This document shows, piece by piece, positions 33,783 to 44,569 of a stretch of DNA of 64,000 nucleotides. The position numbers and the translations under genes were made by a program. Position 1 is the first letter of the stretch, and every line of letters starts with the position of its first letter. The notes below the pieces were generated by a model. The model saw only the letters and a list, made by a program, of their open reading frames with translations. It searched no databases and was not told the origin of the DNA. The DNA comes from Cinnamomum chago (Eukaryota; Streptophyta; Magnoliopsida; Laurales; Lauraceae): assembly GCA_038049695.1 (NCBI GenBank), contig CP142451.1, positions 67,027,501 through 67,091,500 of the forward strand, written 5' to 3'.

Positions 33783-34035
33783 CACTAAAAAAAAAAGGAC
33801 TTTTAGTCTCGCTTTTGAAACGAGCTTTTGTGTCGCTTTTACAATAAAGTGACACAGTATGGTCTGATGTGTCACTTTAGAGGAGGAGTTAACGAGGAGG
33901 AGGCTTGTTGGGTCACTTTTCTATAACGCGACTCACAAAACAAATTTATGATTTTCCCCCACTAAACAAAAGTGACACAAAAAGTTTAATTGTTATTTTC
34001 TTTCATGAAATAGGAAAGAAAAGCGACACATGAAC
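33783..34035. repeat. Left terminal and subterminal repeats of the CACTA element
   Basis: After the terminal CACTA come repeated words TGTGTCGCTTTTA, AAAGTGACACA, TGTGTCACTTTA, AAAAGTGACACAAAAA and AAAGCGACACATG. Such subterminal repeats are the transposase binding sites of this superfamily. Confidence 0.8.
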
Positions 34036-34139
34036 TTGCCAAGTGATAATTTGGGTTCCCTCCATCGTAAGCATTTCATTCCCTCACTCCAACCCTAATC
34101 GACTTTTAGCCCACTCAAGTGCATACCATTTCCAGCGCC

Positions 34140-34640
34140 CCCTCTGCCTCTTCTCAGTCCCTCATCTCTTCCTCATCTCTCTGACCCTCTCTCGCCCAGC
34201 AATCCCTCATCTCTTTGACCCTTTCTCGCCTGTCATCCCTCCATTTCCTTCGCCCTCACGACCTCAGCCCTCTCCTCCCAGGAGACCTGCGCTCCTCCAT
34301 CTCCCAGGTGCAGAAGCTCCTCTATCTCCCAGGAGACCTGCGCTCCTCCATCTCCCAGGCGCAGAACCCCCCTCTCCTCCATCTCGATCACCCTCTGCAT
34401 CTCTCTCGGTGTGCCACCTCTTCTGTTTTTCTGATTTATGGTTTTGTTGATTTGAGCTTACTGGTGCTCTTGTATTTCTTCATTTTTTTAGTGGTAGAAA
34501 TAGAAAGGAATGATCTTGCCGTGTCTTATCTTGTTATTTCAAAGGAATGGTTTGGCTTCTGTGAAGTGCTGCTACTTGGAAGTGGGCTGGTGTTGGTTTG
34601 GGGACAAAGAAACAAGGGTTTAGGGTTGTGATTTGTGTTT
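34140..34640 (+). other. C- and T-rich possible captured promoter/first exon, with 51-bp tandem duplication
   Basis: Rich in CTCTCTGACCCTCTC-like sequence. A 51-base unit with CCCAGGAGACCTGCGCTCC occurs twice (about 34275 and 34326). Plus-strand ORFs span it (34043-34450, 34215-34631) and encode proline- and serine-rich sequence. It may be the 5' end of the gene whose later exons follow at 35164, but this is inference. A second direct repeat (ATGAGCTGTCGGCCAATATG) lies at 34691-34751. From 34760 to 35160 there is AT-rich intron-like sequence. Confidence 0.4.
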
Positions 34641-35163
34641 GGCTACTGTGTATTGGATAGATGAGTTATGTGGTTGGTGTATCAGGGGCAATGAGCTGTC
34701 GGCCAATATGTATTGGGTTTTATGAGCTGTCGACCAATATGTATTGGGTTTATCAGGACGGAAATTCGGTGTGCCTTGCGTTTGGGCCCGATTGAAATTT
34801 TAAAGTGGGGGTTGCATCAAACAGTTTTTTCTTTTAATGCCATTTGATCTGATGTTTTTGAGTAATTCCTGAATATTCTCAGTATTGGTCTGTCTATTCG
34901 ATCACACATTATCTTGATTCTTGAAGCTCTGGAACTTAAACTATATTGTCAATTTGAACTGTGGACTGCTTCTGTGTTCTAGAGAAAGGAACAAATTATT
35001 TCTAGACTCTCTCTCTCTCTCTATGTGGGTGTGTGTTTATATGTTTTCACTTAAACATAGGGGCGCTTTGTGGGCAAGTCAAATATGCATGCATGAAAAG
35101 CTACAGTTCAAATTTTGTTTGATTTGTTTTGGTTGATGAATACCTCATTTCTTTTATTGACAG

Positions 35164-35524
35164 GTGTGAAATATTCTGAAGGAGTGCCAATGTATCCTTT
35201 ATACAGGCATCTTGCATTAACTTTACACGATTGTATAACCTCTGGAACTTTTTGTAAATCATCCAACACAATGGCACAGAGTCAGGAAAACGAAGTTTTG
35301 AATCAGAAAGAGAACGAATGGAGTAAGCTGATTATGGATAAGGGATCTGAACTGATAAAAGTAAGATAACAAGTGTTATGCGATCTAAATATGTTCTTCA
35401 GACTATTGGTTGGAAAGTGCATGTTTTAGTTACCACAATATCAATGAACATGTGCTTTGTTAGATGGTGAAGGCAGTTGGTTTTGAGCTTCATGTCCAGG
35501 AACCTTTTTTCTCACAACTAAGAG
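35164..35524 (+). pseudogene. Captured exons resembling a plant ASCH-domain protein gene
   Basis: Two exons with proper splice borders. The first, 35164-35360 (after TTGACAG, before GTAAGA), reads GVKYSEGVPMYPLYRHLA, LTLHDCITSGTFCKSSN and NEWSKLIMDKGSELIK. The second, 35464-35524 (after TTGTTAG, before GTAATA), reads MVKAVGFELHVQEPFFSQLR. Exons join in phase. The pattern (W..LI...G.EL followed by FELHVQEPFF.QL) matches, from memory, the start of plant RNA-binding ASCH-domain proteins, where DGLKT.EGR follows. Only the part before and entering the ASCH domain is present; the rest of the domain is absent, so this is a gene fragment carried by the CACTA element. Identity rests on recall, not a search. 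Confidence 0.6.
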
Positions 35525-37497
35525 GTAATACATAACCATTGATCAATCTAGTTACTTTTTCCTTACTATGAAGATTTTATGGGAGCCCATGCTGTACTTT
35601 CTTATATGGGTAAATTTGATATTGGTTGGCTTGGACCGTGGTAAAAATTGTGTTAGAGATTTGTCACTGCCAGTCATAACTAGATTTTGTTAGATCCCCA
35701 CTTCTCTGCATAGTGGAACAACCATAACCCCTTGATTGACTCTGTAAATACATGGTTAATAATGGAAAGTACAAGTGGTTCATATAATAATAAAACAGAA
35801 AGGCCTCATTGGTGATTAAGATCTTCCAATCTGGGCTATTTATGGGTCATATTGTAGGTTCAATTAGTTCAACAGTACAGGCCAACGGGTTTCATGTTTA
35901 CATACCAGAGCCTTGATGGTACTTCGGTATCCTCAATTAAAGGATCACATAAGCCCTCTTTGTTTAGGTAAATTTCACTATTTTCTGCTTCAAACCAACA
36001 TCTGCTAGGAATGTATGGTCCAATTAAAAGCTGTAGTTTAGCCAAATATTGAATTTGGGTTGAATCCTGCTCTCCCCACAGTTTTAAAGACACCAATGCA
36101 AGGCCTTAGTCCATCACTTAATTATTTCTGAATCTAACATTTGCTAATTCTCCTCTGTCTCTCTGTGTGTATATATAGAGATGGATTCAATTGGAAATCT
36201 CATTGGGGGAGATTAAAATCTCAATATTTTTAATTTTTAATTATTTTTTATGTTGTGGGTAATTTTTTTTTTAAATTGGTATGAATTGGAAATTGCAAAA
36301 TAGTTGCTTTATGACTTGTTAGCTGTATAGGGTTGGGTTCTTTTACTAGTTCCATCTTTCTTTTGCTTGTTGGAAATGTTACATGCTTTGGTAGATTAGA
36401 TTTATGTGAAACAGTAAATCACCTTTCTAGAGAGAGAGGAAATTAAATGCTTTGATTGAAAAAAGATATTACAAATGGAAAAAGAAGATTTTATGAGCTT
36501 AGATGAGAACCCCATTTAAATGCTACTGGTGATGGAAGTCACCAAAGTCTGATGTAGTTGGAGCACATATATGAAATGAAGCTGAATGGACTTCATTATT
36601 AATTGAATGTAACAGTTTTAGAATATTACAGGTTGTAGACATTGTTGAATGGAATGAAATGAATGACACTAAAAATGTTACGAATTTTGTTTCAGGTTAT
36701 TACGAATTATGGAATTTGTTTCATGTGCTTAGTTACGTGTAACTGACAGTTTGATCTGTTATTTGTCCATAACCAATTAGTTGTAAACAGACTTGAAAGA
36801 GTTAATAGGTAAACCGAATGTGTGGGGAATCTGAGCTCTGAGGATCCCCATGGGGCCTTACTTGGGACAAAATAATGCCAATACTAAGACAAGGCACCTA
36901 ATAAAAGATCCCATTGTCAATGCACACTCTGACCCTAGATATTTCCAAAGACAATGCAGCTCCATATAAGGAACAAAGTAGGCCAACTACTGTACTTCTG
37001 GATTCAGCTGAATCCTCAAGGGATTTAAACGAAATAGATCAACTCCATAGGAGGGGGTTGGCTGAATTCCTCTAGGGGATGGGATTCGACATACAAGCAT
37101 TCTCAATCGAAGATAATCACTCACAAGTCACAACCATAGGGAAACCAAAAACAAATTTTTAAACCTGCATCTCCTAACGGAGGGTTGACATATCTATAGA
37201 AAAGATTGGACTTACCCCTTTCCTAGTAGTGTCACATGCTGTGCAGGAGAATAACAAGGATACACTGTAACACTGATTGGATGAGCCAGCAAGCAGATGT
37301 CCATTGATCAGATGGACGGGATTGACCAATCAGTGTCGGTGTCCATCATTTGAACTGTTTAGATTCCGCACACATGTAATGCAACATGTAAGTAACTGTC
37401 TGCGTGTGTTTGTGCGTATGATCCTCCATCTCTCTGTATAATTCTCTCAGTGATATGATTTCTTATATTTTTCTTTGCACCTGTTATACCATGGAAG
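35525..37497 (+). other. Intron-like sequence inside the CACTA element
   Basis: AT-rich, with no ORF of interest on either strand. The minus ORF 35869-36096 looks like chance. A stretch at 36830-37200 is less AT-rich and of unknown origin. Probably introns of captured genes, and the junction between two captured pieces. Confidence 0.45.
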
Positions 37498-38510
37498 GTT
37501 GCAGAATTTCCTCATCACTACAAAATTGGCGATGAAGCCTGTCCGACACATGTATGAAATTCCATTACTTGATTGTTTCTCTTTGGTCGATCTTATCACA
37601 TTCTTCACTCAGTTTAATACTTTTAACTCCTTTGAATGTTTGGTTTATGCACTGCAGGTGACTTGCATGCCTCATTATGTAAGGAGATCTCCTGTTCAAA
37701 GGTGAGTTTGTTGCTATATGCTTATAGAGACTATTCATGAAGGGAAGCTTTCCAGTTATGATTGTTACATGCTGACATGCATCTTACTGCACCTTGAGAT
37801 CCTCCAAATTCTGAATTTGAACTTGAGCTTGACTTAGTGTGTGAGATCCTTCGACTTTTGAGTCTGAATTTGAGCTGCACTTCGTGTGTGAGTTTATATT
37901 TGGTTTCTATTCACTTGATTTTGGCTTTGGCTTTTCCATCATATGTGGCTCGTTTGAGAAAATGAGATTAACAATATTCAGAACTTCATTGACATCTCTT
38001 ATTTTCCTGTGTAACCATGACCATCATCACCATCATCAAAGCCATATCCCATCTAGTTTGGCATGGCTATGGTAATTCAAGATGCACTTGAACAATAAAA
38101 AGTGGTCACTGCTGTAGCTTTTACATAGTTCTTGTAATAGAATTTGTGGCTATTTCTACTGGAGAAAAAGTCGTTGCTTCAACTAGTGTTACTGGAGAAA
38201 GTTGGAGACTCCATCAAATAAAATAGACTCCATCAAGTGAATAATGGCTACTCTCTTCATCCCTCTGTTCTTGAACAGGAATGAAGAGGAGCATTCCTAG
38301 TTAATTAGTGACAAACATATCATCCTGTCAATTCTATTATAAGCTGTGCTACTACTTGAAAAAAGAACAAAGAGAAACTGAATTATTTATGTATTTACAA
38401 AACTGGTGTTGTATACAAAGTACAGTAATCATCATTATTTGCTTGAAATATATAATTATTGTTGGGGGCTATGCAGGTTCATGGAGATTACTCTGAAGAT
38501 GTGGGAGTAA
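37498..38510 (+). pseudogene. Second captured gene fragment, three short exons, product not recognised
   Basis: Exon-like segments with GT/AG borders: 37498-37551 (VAEFPHHYKIGDEACPTH, then GTATGA), 37658-37701 (VTCMPHYVRRSPVQ, acceptor ACTGCAG, donor GTGAGT) and one starting at 38477 after TATGCAG. In phase, the last exon continues RFMEITLKMWE and stops, which would suit a C-terminus; another frame reads VHGDYSEDVGVKLERPAEET. Two conserved-looking Cys and several His residues are visible. I do not recognise the family. It could belong to the same gene as the ASCH-like exons, but its sequence does not look like the ASCH domain. AT-rich introns and a 3' untranslated-like region to about 38,750 surround it. 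Confidence 0.45.
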
Positions 38511-38839
38511 AGTTGGAGAGGCCCGCTGAAGAAACCGTGGTTGAGGTTATGTCGTGACGCTTTGGTTACGAATTCGAAGGTTAATGTAAATAGTTTGGAT
38601 TATGGATGGATTCAAATTGACTATGTTTTGAATAATTTGTTTGATTTAGTGCGTGGACGAGCAAGTACGTTCTTTAATGTAAATGGTGATTAATTTCCAA
38701 TTAATGAAATGGTTCTCATTGAATGTTGCTATCTATATTTTTTTGCATCTTTTGTAAGGCAGGTTTAGTGATTTGAAAGTGTATCCATACTGCAGCATGT
38801 TATTAGTAATGTATATATTGCATTTTTATTTAAAAAAAA

Positions 38840-39196
38840 ATGGATGGTATCTCGCTTTTACGAAAACTGTCACAACTGATGACTATTTGTGTCACTTTTG
38901 GTCCGAAAACAACATATTGATCACTGTTTTTGAAAAGGGAGACAACAAAGTTATCTTTCTTGTGACGCTTTTAAGTTATTTCAGTGTCACTTTTGGGTTT
39001 AAAGTGACACAAGTAACCATTTTTTTGTGTCACTTTGATAACAGAAACTGACACAACAAAGGTATTTCTTGAGACGCTTTTACGAACTTTTAGTGACGCC
39101 GGCAGATAAGACACTTGCATAGTCATCAGAAAAGCGACACAAACCACTTTTTAAGACACTTTAAAAGTGACTCATTAAGACATTTTTTTTGTAGTG
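38840..39196. repeat. Right subterminal repeats and terminal repeat of the CACTA element
   Basis: Words TTGTGTCACTTTTGG, TGTCACTTTTGGGTTT, AAAGTGACACAAG, TTGTGTCACTTTG and AAAGCGACACAAA, ending TTTTTTTTGTAGTG. Complementary in type to the left end. Confidence 0.8.
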
Positions 39197-39199
39197 GGA

Positions 39200-40640
39200 A
39201 GGTACACTTCTTGTTTGTGGGATAAAAACTAGGATTTTATTTGACCTTGGCTCTACACATTCATTCTTATCCCATGAATTTTCTAAGTTGATTGATATGC
39301 ATTCTAGAGAACTTGAGTTCATTTTGACTGTGGCAACCCCAGTAGGCAAACAAATTATCTGTAGAACATATTACCCTAGTTGCACAGTTCAGATAGGAGA
39401 AGTGGTTTTAACCGCAGATCTCATTCTATTAGAGATGTTTGATTTTGATGTCATCCTAGGGATGGATTGGCTGGCAAGATACCATGCCACAATGGATTGT
39501 TTCCATAAGACCCTGACTTTCAAGTTAGATGAGACACCAGTAGGGGTGTTGTTTCAGGGAGAGAGGAGGAGTCCTTGTACAGGGTTGGTCTCAGCATTGA
39601 AGGCTGATAGACTATTGAGAAGTGGTTGTGAAGCATATTTGGCGTTTATCATGGAGGATATACGGTCCCAAGGGGTGGAGGAGATCCCAATTGTTTGGGA
39701 ATTCCCGGATGTTTTTCCGGAGGGGATCCCAGGTTTACCACCCATCAGAGAGATTGATTTCACTATCGAGTTGTTACCAGGGACCGCTCCGATATCTATT
39801 GCACCATATAGAATGGCTCAGCAGAGTTGGGGGAATTGAAGACTCAGTTACAAGAATTATTAGGCAAAGGTCTTATGAGACCGAGTATTTTACCATGGGG
39901 AGCTCAAGTCTTATTTGTCAAGAAGAAGGATGGTTCGATGAGAATGTGCATAGATTACAGAAGATTGAATCAAGTGACCATCAAGAACAAGTATCCATTG
40001 CCAAGGATACATGAATTGTTTAATCAGTTACAAGGTGCATCATGCTTTTCGAAGATTGATTTGAGATGCGGTTACCATCAGCTGAGAGTCAGAGAATCAG
40101 ATGTGTTGAAAATAGCTTTCCGGACAAGATATGGCCACTATGAGTTCCTAGTGATGCCATTTGGGTTGACTAATGCACCGGCAGTGTTCATGGTGTTGAT
40201 GAATAAGATATTTGCAGAGTATCTGGATCAGTTTGTTGTAGTATTCATAGATGACACTTTGGTGTACTCCAAGACTAGAGAAGAGCACGAAGAGCATTTG
40301 AGGATAGCACTGCAACTCTTGAGAGAGAATCAGCTGTATGCGAAGCTCAACTAGTGTGAATTTTGGTTGGAGCAAGTAACATTTTTGGGACGCATCATCT
40401 CCAAAGAAGGATTATCAGTAGATCTGTCCAAGATTGAAGCAGTTATGAGTTGGGAAAGACCGAAGAATGCATAAGAAATCAGAAGTTTTCTAGGTTTAGC
40501 AGGTTATTACAGGAGGTTTGTGCAGGGATTCTCATCGATTGCGTCACCTTTGACGAAGTTGACAAGGAAGAATGTTCCATAAATGTGGACAGATCAGTGT
40601 GAAGATAGTTTTCAAGAGTTGAAGAAGAGATTGACTACAA
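39200..40640 (+). pseudogene. Protease and reverse transcriptase of element A
   Basis: Protease: LFDLGSTHSFLSHEFSKL, then VILGMDWLARYHATMDC, the retropepsin and the gypsy ILGMDWL motif. [76 protein letters not shown] and the catalytic loop [12 protein letters not shown] (about 40240). Then FLGRIISKEG and [22 protein letters not shown] copies the element RNA into DNA. The CACTA element sits just before this segment. Coding is interrupted in places. Confidence 0.88.
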
Positions 40641-41040
40641 CACCAGTCCTTTACCATCCGGGAGCGGCGGTTTTACCATTTTTACCGATGCTTCGAATAT
40701 TGGACTTGGTTGTGTGTTGATGCAAGAAGGTAAAGTGATTGCATATGGATCCCGACAGTTGAAAGATCACGAGAAGAATTATGTCACCCATGATCTTGAG
40801 TTAGCAGCGGTCGTTTTCGGGTTGAAAATGTGGAGACATTACCTCTATGGAGAGAAGTTCGAAGTCCACTCCGACCACCGCAGCTTACAATATTTGTTTT
40901 CTCAGAAGAAATTGAACACGAGGCAGAGAAGATGGATGAAATATATCAAGGACTATGATTTTCCAATCAAGTACCACCCGGGGAAAGCTAATGTAGTTGC
41001 CGATGCCTTGAGCAGAAAATCAGTAGGCTTGGCAAATCTA
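40641..41040 (+). pseudogene. RNase H of element A
   Basis: [60 protein letters not shown] and [17 protein letters not shown]: the full run of gypsy RNase H motifs. It removes RNA from the RNA-DNA hybrid during reverse transcription. Part of a longer open stretch, 40714-41460. Confidence 0.88.
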
Positions 41041-42570
41041 AGTGGCACTTGTATCTTTGAGCAATTTGAAGAATTGAGTATAGACCTGCAGCCACTAAGG
41101 AAGGGTGTTTTGTTAGCTAACATGACAGTGTCAGAGCCTTCTTTTATTCAGAAGATCAAGGATAGTCAGTTGCAAGATCCAGAGTTGGCCAAGATTTTAG
41201 AGCATATAGCAGAACGTCCTGACTTCCGTATTGTTGATGGAGTTTTGTACTACCGTGACCGTTTATGCGTGCCAAATATTGAAGATTTGAGGAATGATAT
41301 CATGACCGAAGCTCACAGTACGAAGTACTCTATGCATCCAGGCAGCACAAAGATGTATCAAAATCTGAAGGGCAAATTTTGGTGGAATAACATGAAGAGA
41401 GAGATTGCAGCGTTTGTCTCCCGTTGTATGACTTGTCAGTTGATAAAAGCAAAACATTAGAGGCCTCTAGGATTATTACAACCGTTAGAGACCCCGGAAT
41501 GGAAATGGGAATACATTACCATGGACTTTATTTCGGGACTACTGAGGACTAGCAGAGGCAACGATGCGATATGGGTCATTGTGGACCGTCTCACCAAGTC
41601 AGCTCATTTCATTCCTATGAGGACAGGGAAGAAGATGCACATGCTACCTTTGGCAGAGTTATTTGTCAACGAGATTGTCAGTCGACATGGACAACCGGTC
41701 TCTATCACTTCGGTCAGGACAACAGATTTGTCTCGAGGTTCTGGAAGATATTGCATGAGTCTATGGGTACAAAACTACAGTTTAGCACGACTTATCACCC
41801 GCAGACAAATGGTCAATCAAAGAGGACAATTCAGACCCTAGAGGATATGCTCTGTGCTTGTGTGTTAGATTTCAAGACTCAATGGGATGAGACTCTACCA
41901 TTGTGTGAGTTTGCTTACAACAGTAGTTACTCGAGCATTGGGATGGCTCCTTTTGAGGCTTTGTACTGCAGAAGGTGTAGGACACCTGTTTGTTAGGAAG
42001 AGGTCGGAATTCGCAGTTTCCATGGACCGACCATAGTGAGTGAAACCAGCGACAAAGTGAAGTTGATCCAAGAAAGTCTGAAAGTAGCCCGGAGTAGACA
42101 GAAAAGCTATGCAGATTCTCATAGAAGGGATTTACAGTTCAAAGAAGGAGACAAGGTTTTCCTGAAAGTGTCACCTACGAGAGGAACATTGAGATTTGGA
42201 CAGAAGGGCAAGCTATCACGGAGATACATTGGACCATACGACATTGTGAGCAAGATTGGTGAGGTGGCTTATAGGTTAGCCTTACCACCTGAGCTATCTG
42301 GCGTACACAACGTCTTCCATGTGTCTATGTTGAAGAAGTATGTCCCCGATCCTTCACATGTACTTCGGTATGAGCCATTGGAGATTTGAGAGGATGCTAC
42401 CTATGTTGAGAAGCCCATTCAAATCATTGATACGAAAGAACAAGAGTTGAGGACACGGACTATTCAGTGGGTAAAGGTACTATGGGAGAATCATGGACGG
42501 AATAGGCCACATGGGAGTTACGAGATCAAGTTCAGAGGAAGTATCCTCATCTACTACCTGAGGTGAGTTT
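41041..42570 (+). pseudogene. Integrase and chromodomain-like C-terminus of element A
   Basis: Zinc-binding HHCC region: [20 protein letters not shown] to CMTCQ (about 41310-41440). Catalytic core: MDFISGLLRTSRGNDAIWVI, VDRLTKSAHFIPMRTGK, then the TYHPQTNGQS region (about 41796). C-terminal: GDKVFLKVSPTRGTLRFGQK, LPPELSGVHNVFHVSMLKKY, VPDPSHVLRYEPLEI, then a chromodomain-like tail up to the stop before the polypurine tract. The HNVFHVSMLKKY and VPDPSHVL motifs point to the Tekay (Del) chromovirus lineage. Broken in places. Confidence 0.86.
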
Positions 42571-42599
42571 TATATTTCATTTGGAGGACCAAATGCCCT

Positions 42600-42612
42600 A
42601 AGGGGTAGAGGA
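42600..42612 (+). other. Polypurine tract of element A
   Basis: AAGGGGTAGAGGA right before TGTAAGACCCC. The same TTTGGAGGACCAAATG leader precedes the polypurine tract of element E at 52074. Confidence 0.8.
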
Positions 42613-43974
42613 TGTAAGACCCCATCCCGAGTGACCTCGATTAGCATTAATTAAGTTGTGTTTTAGTTCTAAGCGTGTTTAGTGGATTTTGGTTAAGTTG
42701 GGCTTAGAATAGCTTTTGAAATAGTTTTGGGGAATTTTGATTGCTTTGTGATTAGTGGGGCCCTTTGGGGGTTCCTTCTTTATGACCTTGCATGCGCTCG
42801 AGGACTTATCGGAGATTCTTGCATTCATTGTTTTAATCCCGTTTTATTTGTATTTTTAATCCCTACGACTTTCACGTTGATCTCGTCCCCGCTCGAGACC
42901 CCGAAACCCGATTTCATAGCCTTGAGGGCAAAACAGTCATTGTGCACTAAAATCTGTACCCAAAACTTGATATTCCCAAAACCCACGAAACATATACTTT
43001 TTGGAAACTAGATATTTCGACGATCACTTTTCTCTTCTTCATCGAATTCATTAGAAGCCCCGAAAGTCACGATTTCATCCCTTGAATGCCTTAAGTAGTG
43101 GGACCCATTCCCATTTGTTTATATAAGGAGAACCCAACTTCCTCGTTTCCCTTTTCCAGCACAAGAGATAACCTAGGGCTTCTTGCAACTTTTTCCTTCT
43201 TCTTATTGCTCTCTCCATCTCAATCCACCACCAAACTTGCACAAATTGAGAGGTTGAGACCATCGTCTTCTTCCTCATTACCATAGCTCTCTATTGATAC
43301 CATTGCTAGAGAAAACCCTCCATTCCAAGACTTCCTTTGAGCTCACGTTGCCCATTTGGAGAACCTACAAGTAAGCAATCTTCTCCATCTTCTAGATTTG
43401 TGTTCTTCTAGTCCTAGAGAAGCTTCATCTCCATTATTGTGAGTTCTATCTTCTTCATTCATTGTTTGACCCATTTTAGGGTTTGTTTTTGGGGATTTTG
43501 TTCATAGCTTGGATCTTTGGTTTGGAAGAGTGTAAGAGCTTGATTTCCTTGATTAGAAGACCCAAGGCAAGTGGATGAGTTAATATTATGCGCTTTCAAT
43601 GGTTTTCATGAGGAATGTGGTTGATTTGTCATTTTCATTCATATTTATTGGCTTGCATTGATTTTTGAAAAAAATGCTTGAATGAACCTTGCTAAGTCAT
43701 TTAATGTTTTGGAAACATGTTAGTTATAGTACTTGTTGTCTTTTGGATATATCTTAAATGAATGTTTGTGAATTGGTTTCTCTTTCCTCTTGTGGTTGTT
43801 GTGGTTAAGAAGGAGGTGATGGAATGAACATATATTGGAGTTTTGGAGAAGTGTAGATAGGGGTATTGGAGGAGCTCTTACCTCAGTTTTATCGCAGGGA
43901 TTAAATGGAAGTGAGGAGAATGGTTTTGAGGAGGAAAAAGGGCTCAAATCTGAACACAGTGGGTGTTTTCCGCA

Positions 43975-44465
43975 CCTGGAGGTCAGCCAGCGGTCACCTG
44001 TCGTCTAGTCGTTTGGTGACTGGCGACTAACCGCCAACTAGCCAAACAGTCGCGATTACTTTTCCAGAGAGCAACACTTTCCTCCTGAAAACACGGTCAG
44101 CGTCACGGTTAGCAAACGGCTAACCGCCTAACCCTTCGGCGGCTAACCGCCAGCCAACCGACCCAATCGGTTACTTTTCCAGAGAGCAACATTTTCCTCT
44201 TGAAAACACGGCCAGCCTCACGGTTAGCAAGCGGCTAACCGCCAGCCAACCGACCTATTCGGTTACTTTTCCAGAGAGCAACATTTTCCTCCTGAAGGCA
44301 CGGTCAGCCTCACGGTTAGCAAGCGGCTAACCGCCAGCCAACCGAACCATTTCGGTTACATTTCCAGTAACATGTCTTTCTGTTAGGCCAACCGCGGTCA
44401 GCCAGCGGCTAACCGCCTAACCCAACGGCGGCTAACCGCCATCTGACCGCTAGGTAACTGAAATC
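43975..44465. repeat. GCGGCTAACCGC hairpin island in the 3' LTR of A
   Basis: Same word set as at 30200-30720. A clean example is CGGTTAGC / GCTAACCG with loop AAGCG at 44221-44241, followed by AACCGCCAGCCAACCG. GGCGG CTAA CCGCC occurs near 44137 and 44427. Confidence 0.8.
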
Positions 44466-44569
44466 ACCCAGAAAACCATCTCAGAGAGCTCCACGCTCGA
44501 GCGATGAGCTTTGTCAGTCAAAGGCTATGTTGGGACAATGATGAACTATTTAAACATTTTGGGACTATT

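Larger units (their letters stand above)
33783..39196 (+). mobile_element. CACTA (En/Spm-type) DNA transposon, non-autonomous, with captured gene fragments
   Basis: Ends are CACTAAAAAAAAAAGGAC and, on the other strand, CACTACAAAAAAAATGTC: imperfect inverted repeats of about 30 bases starting CACTA. The 3-bp target duplication GGA (33780-33782 and 39197-39199) is typical of CACTA elements. Removing element and duplication restores the host reading seen in element D (GNVVEG before LLVCG). Subterminal regions repeat GTGTCGCTTTT and AAAGTGACAC in both directions. No transposase ORF is visible in its 5,414 bp, so it depends on a partner. The inside holds intron-bearing fragments resembling host genes (35164-35524, 37498-38510). 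Strand is given by the captured exons. Confidence 0.92.

Noticed and set aside
32947-33855. 302-residue ORF antisense to gag of element A
   Set aside because: A shadow of the gag and glutamine-rich region on the other strand; leucine-rich as expected from CAG repeats read in reverse.
34043-34631. Proline- and serine-rich ORFs as a complete protein gene
   Set aside because: They overlap in different frames across a 51-bp duplication and C/T-rich sequence. At most part of a captured 5' exon or leader.
35869-36096. 75-residue minus ORF inside the CACTA element as part of a transposase
   Set aside because: No transposase motif, and it lies in intron-like sequence antisense to the captured exons.
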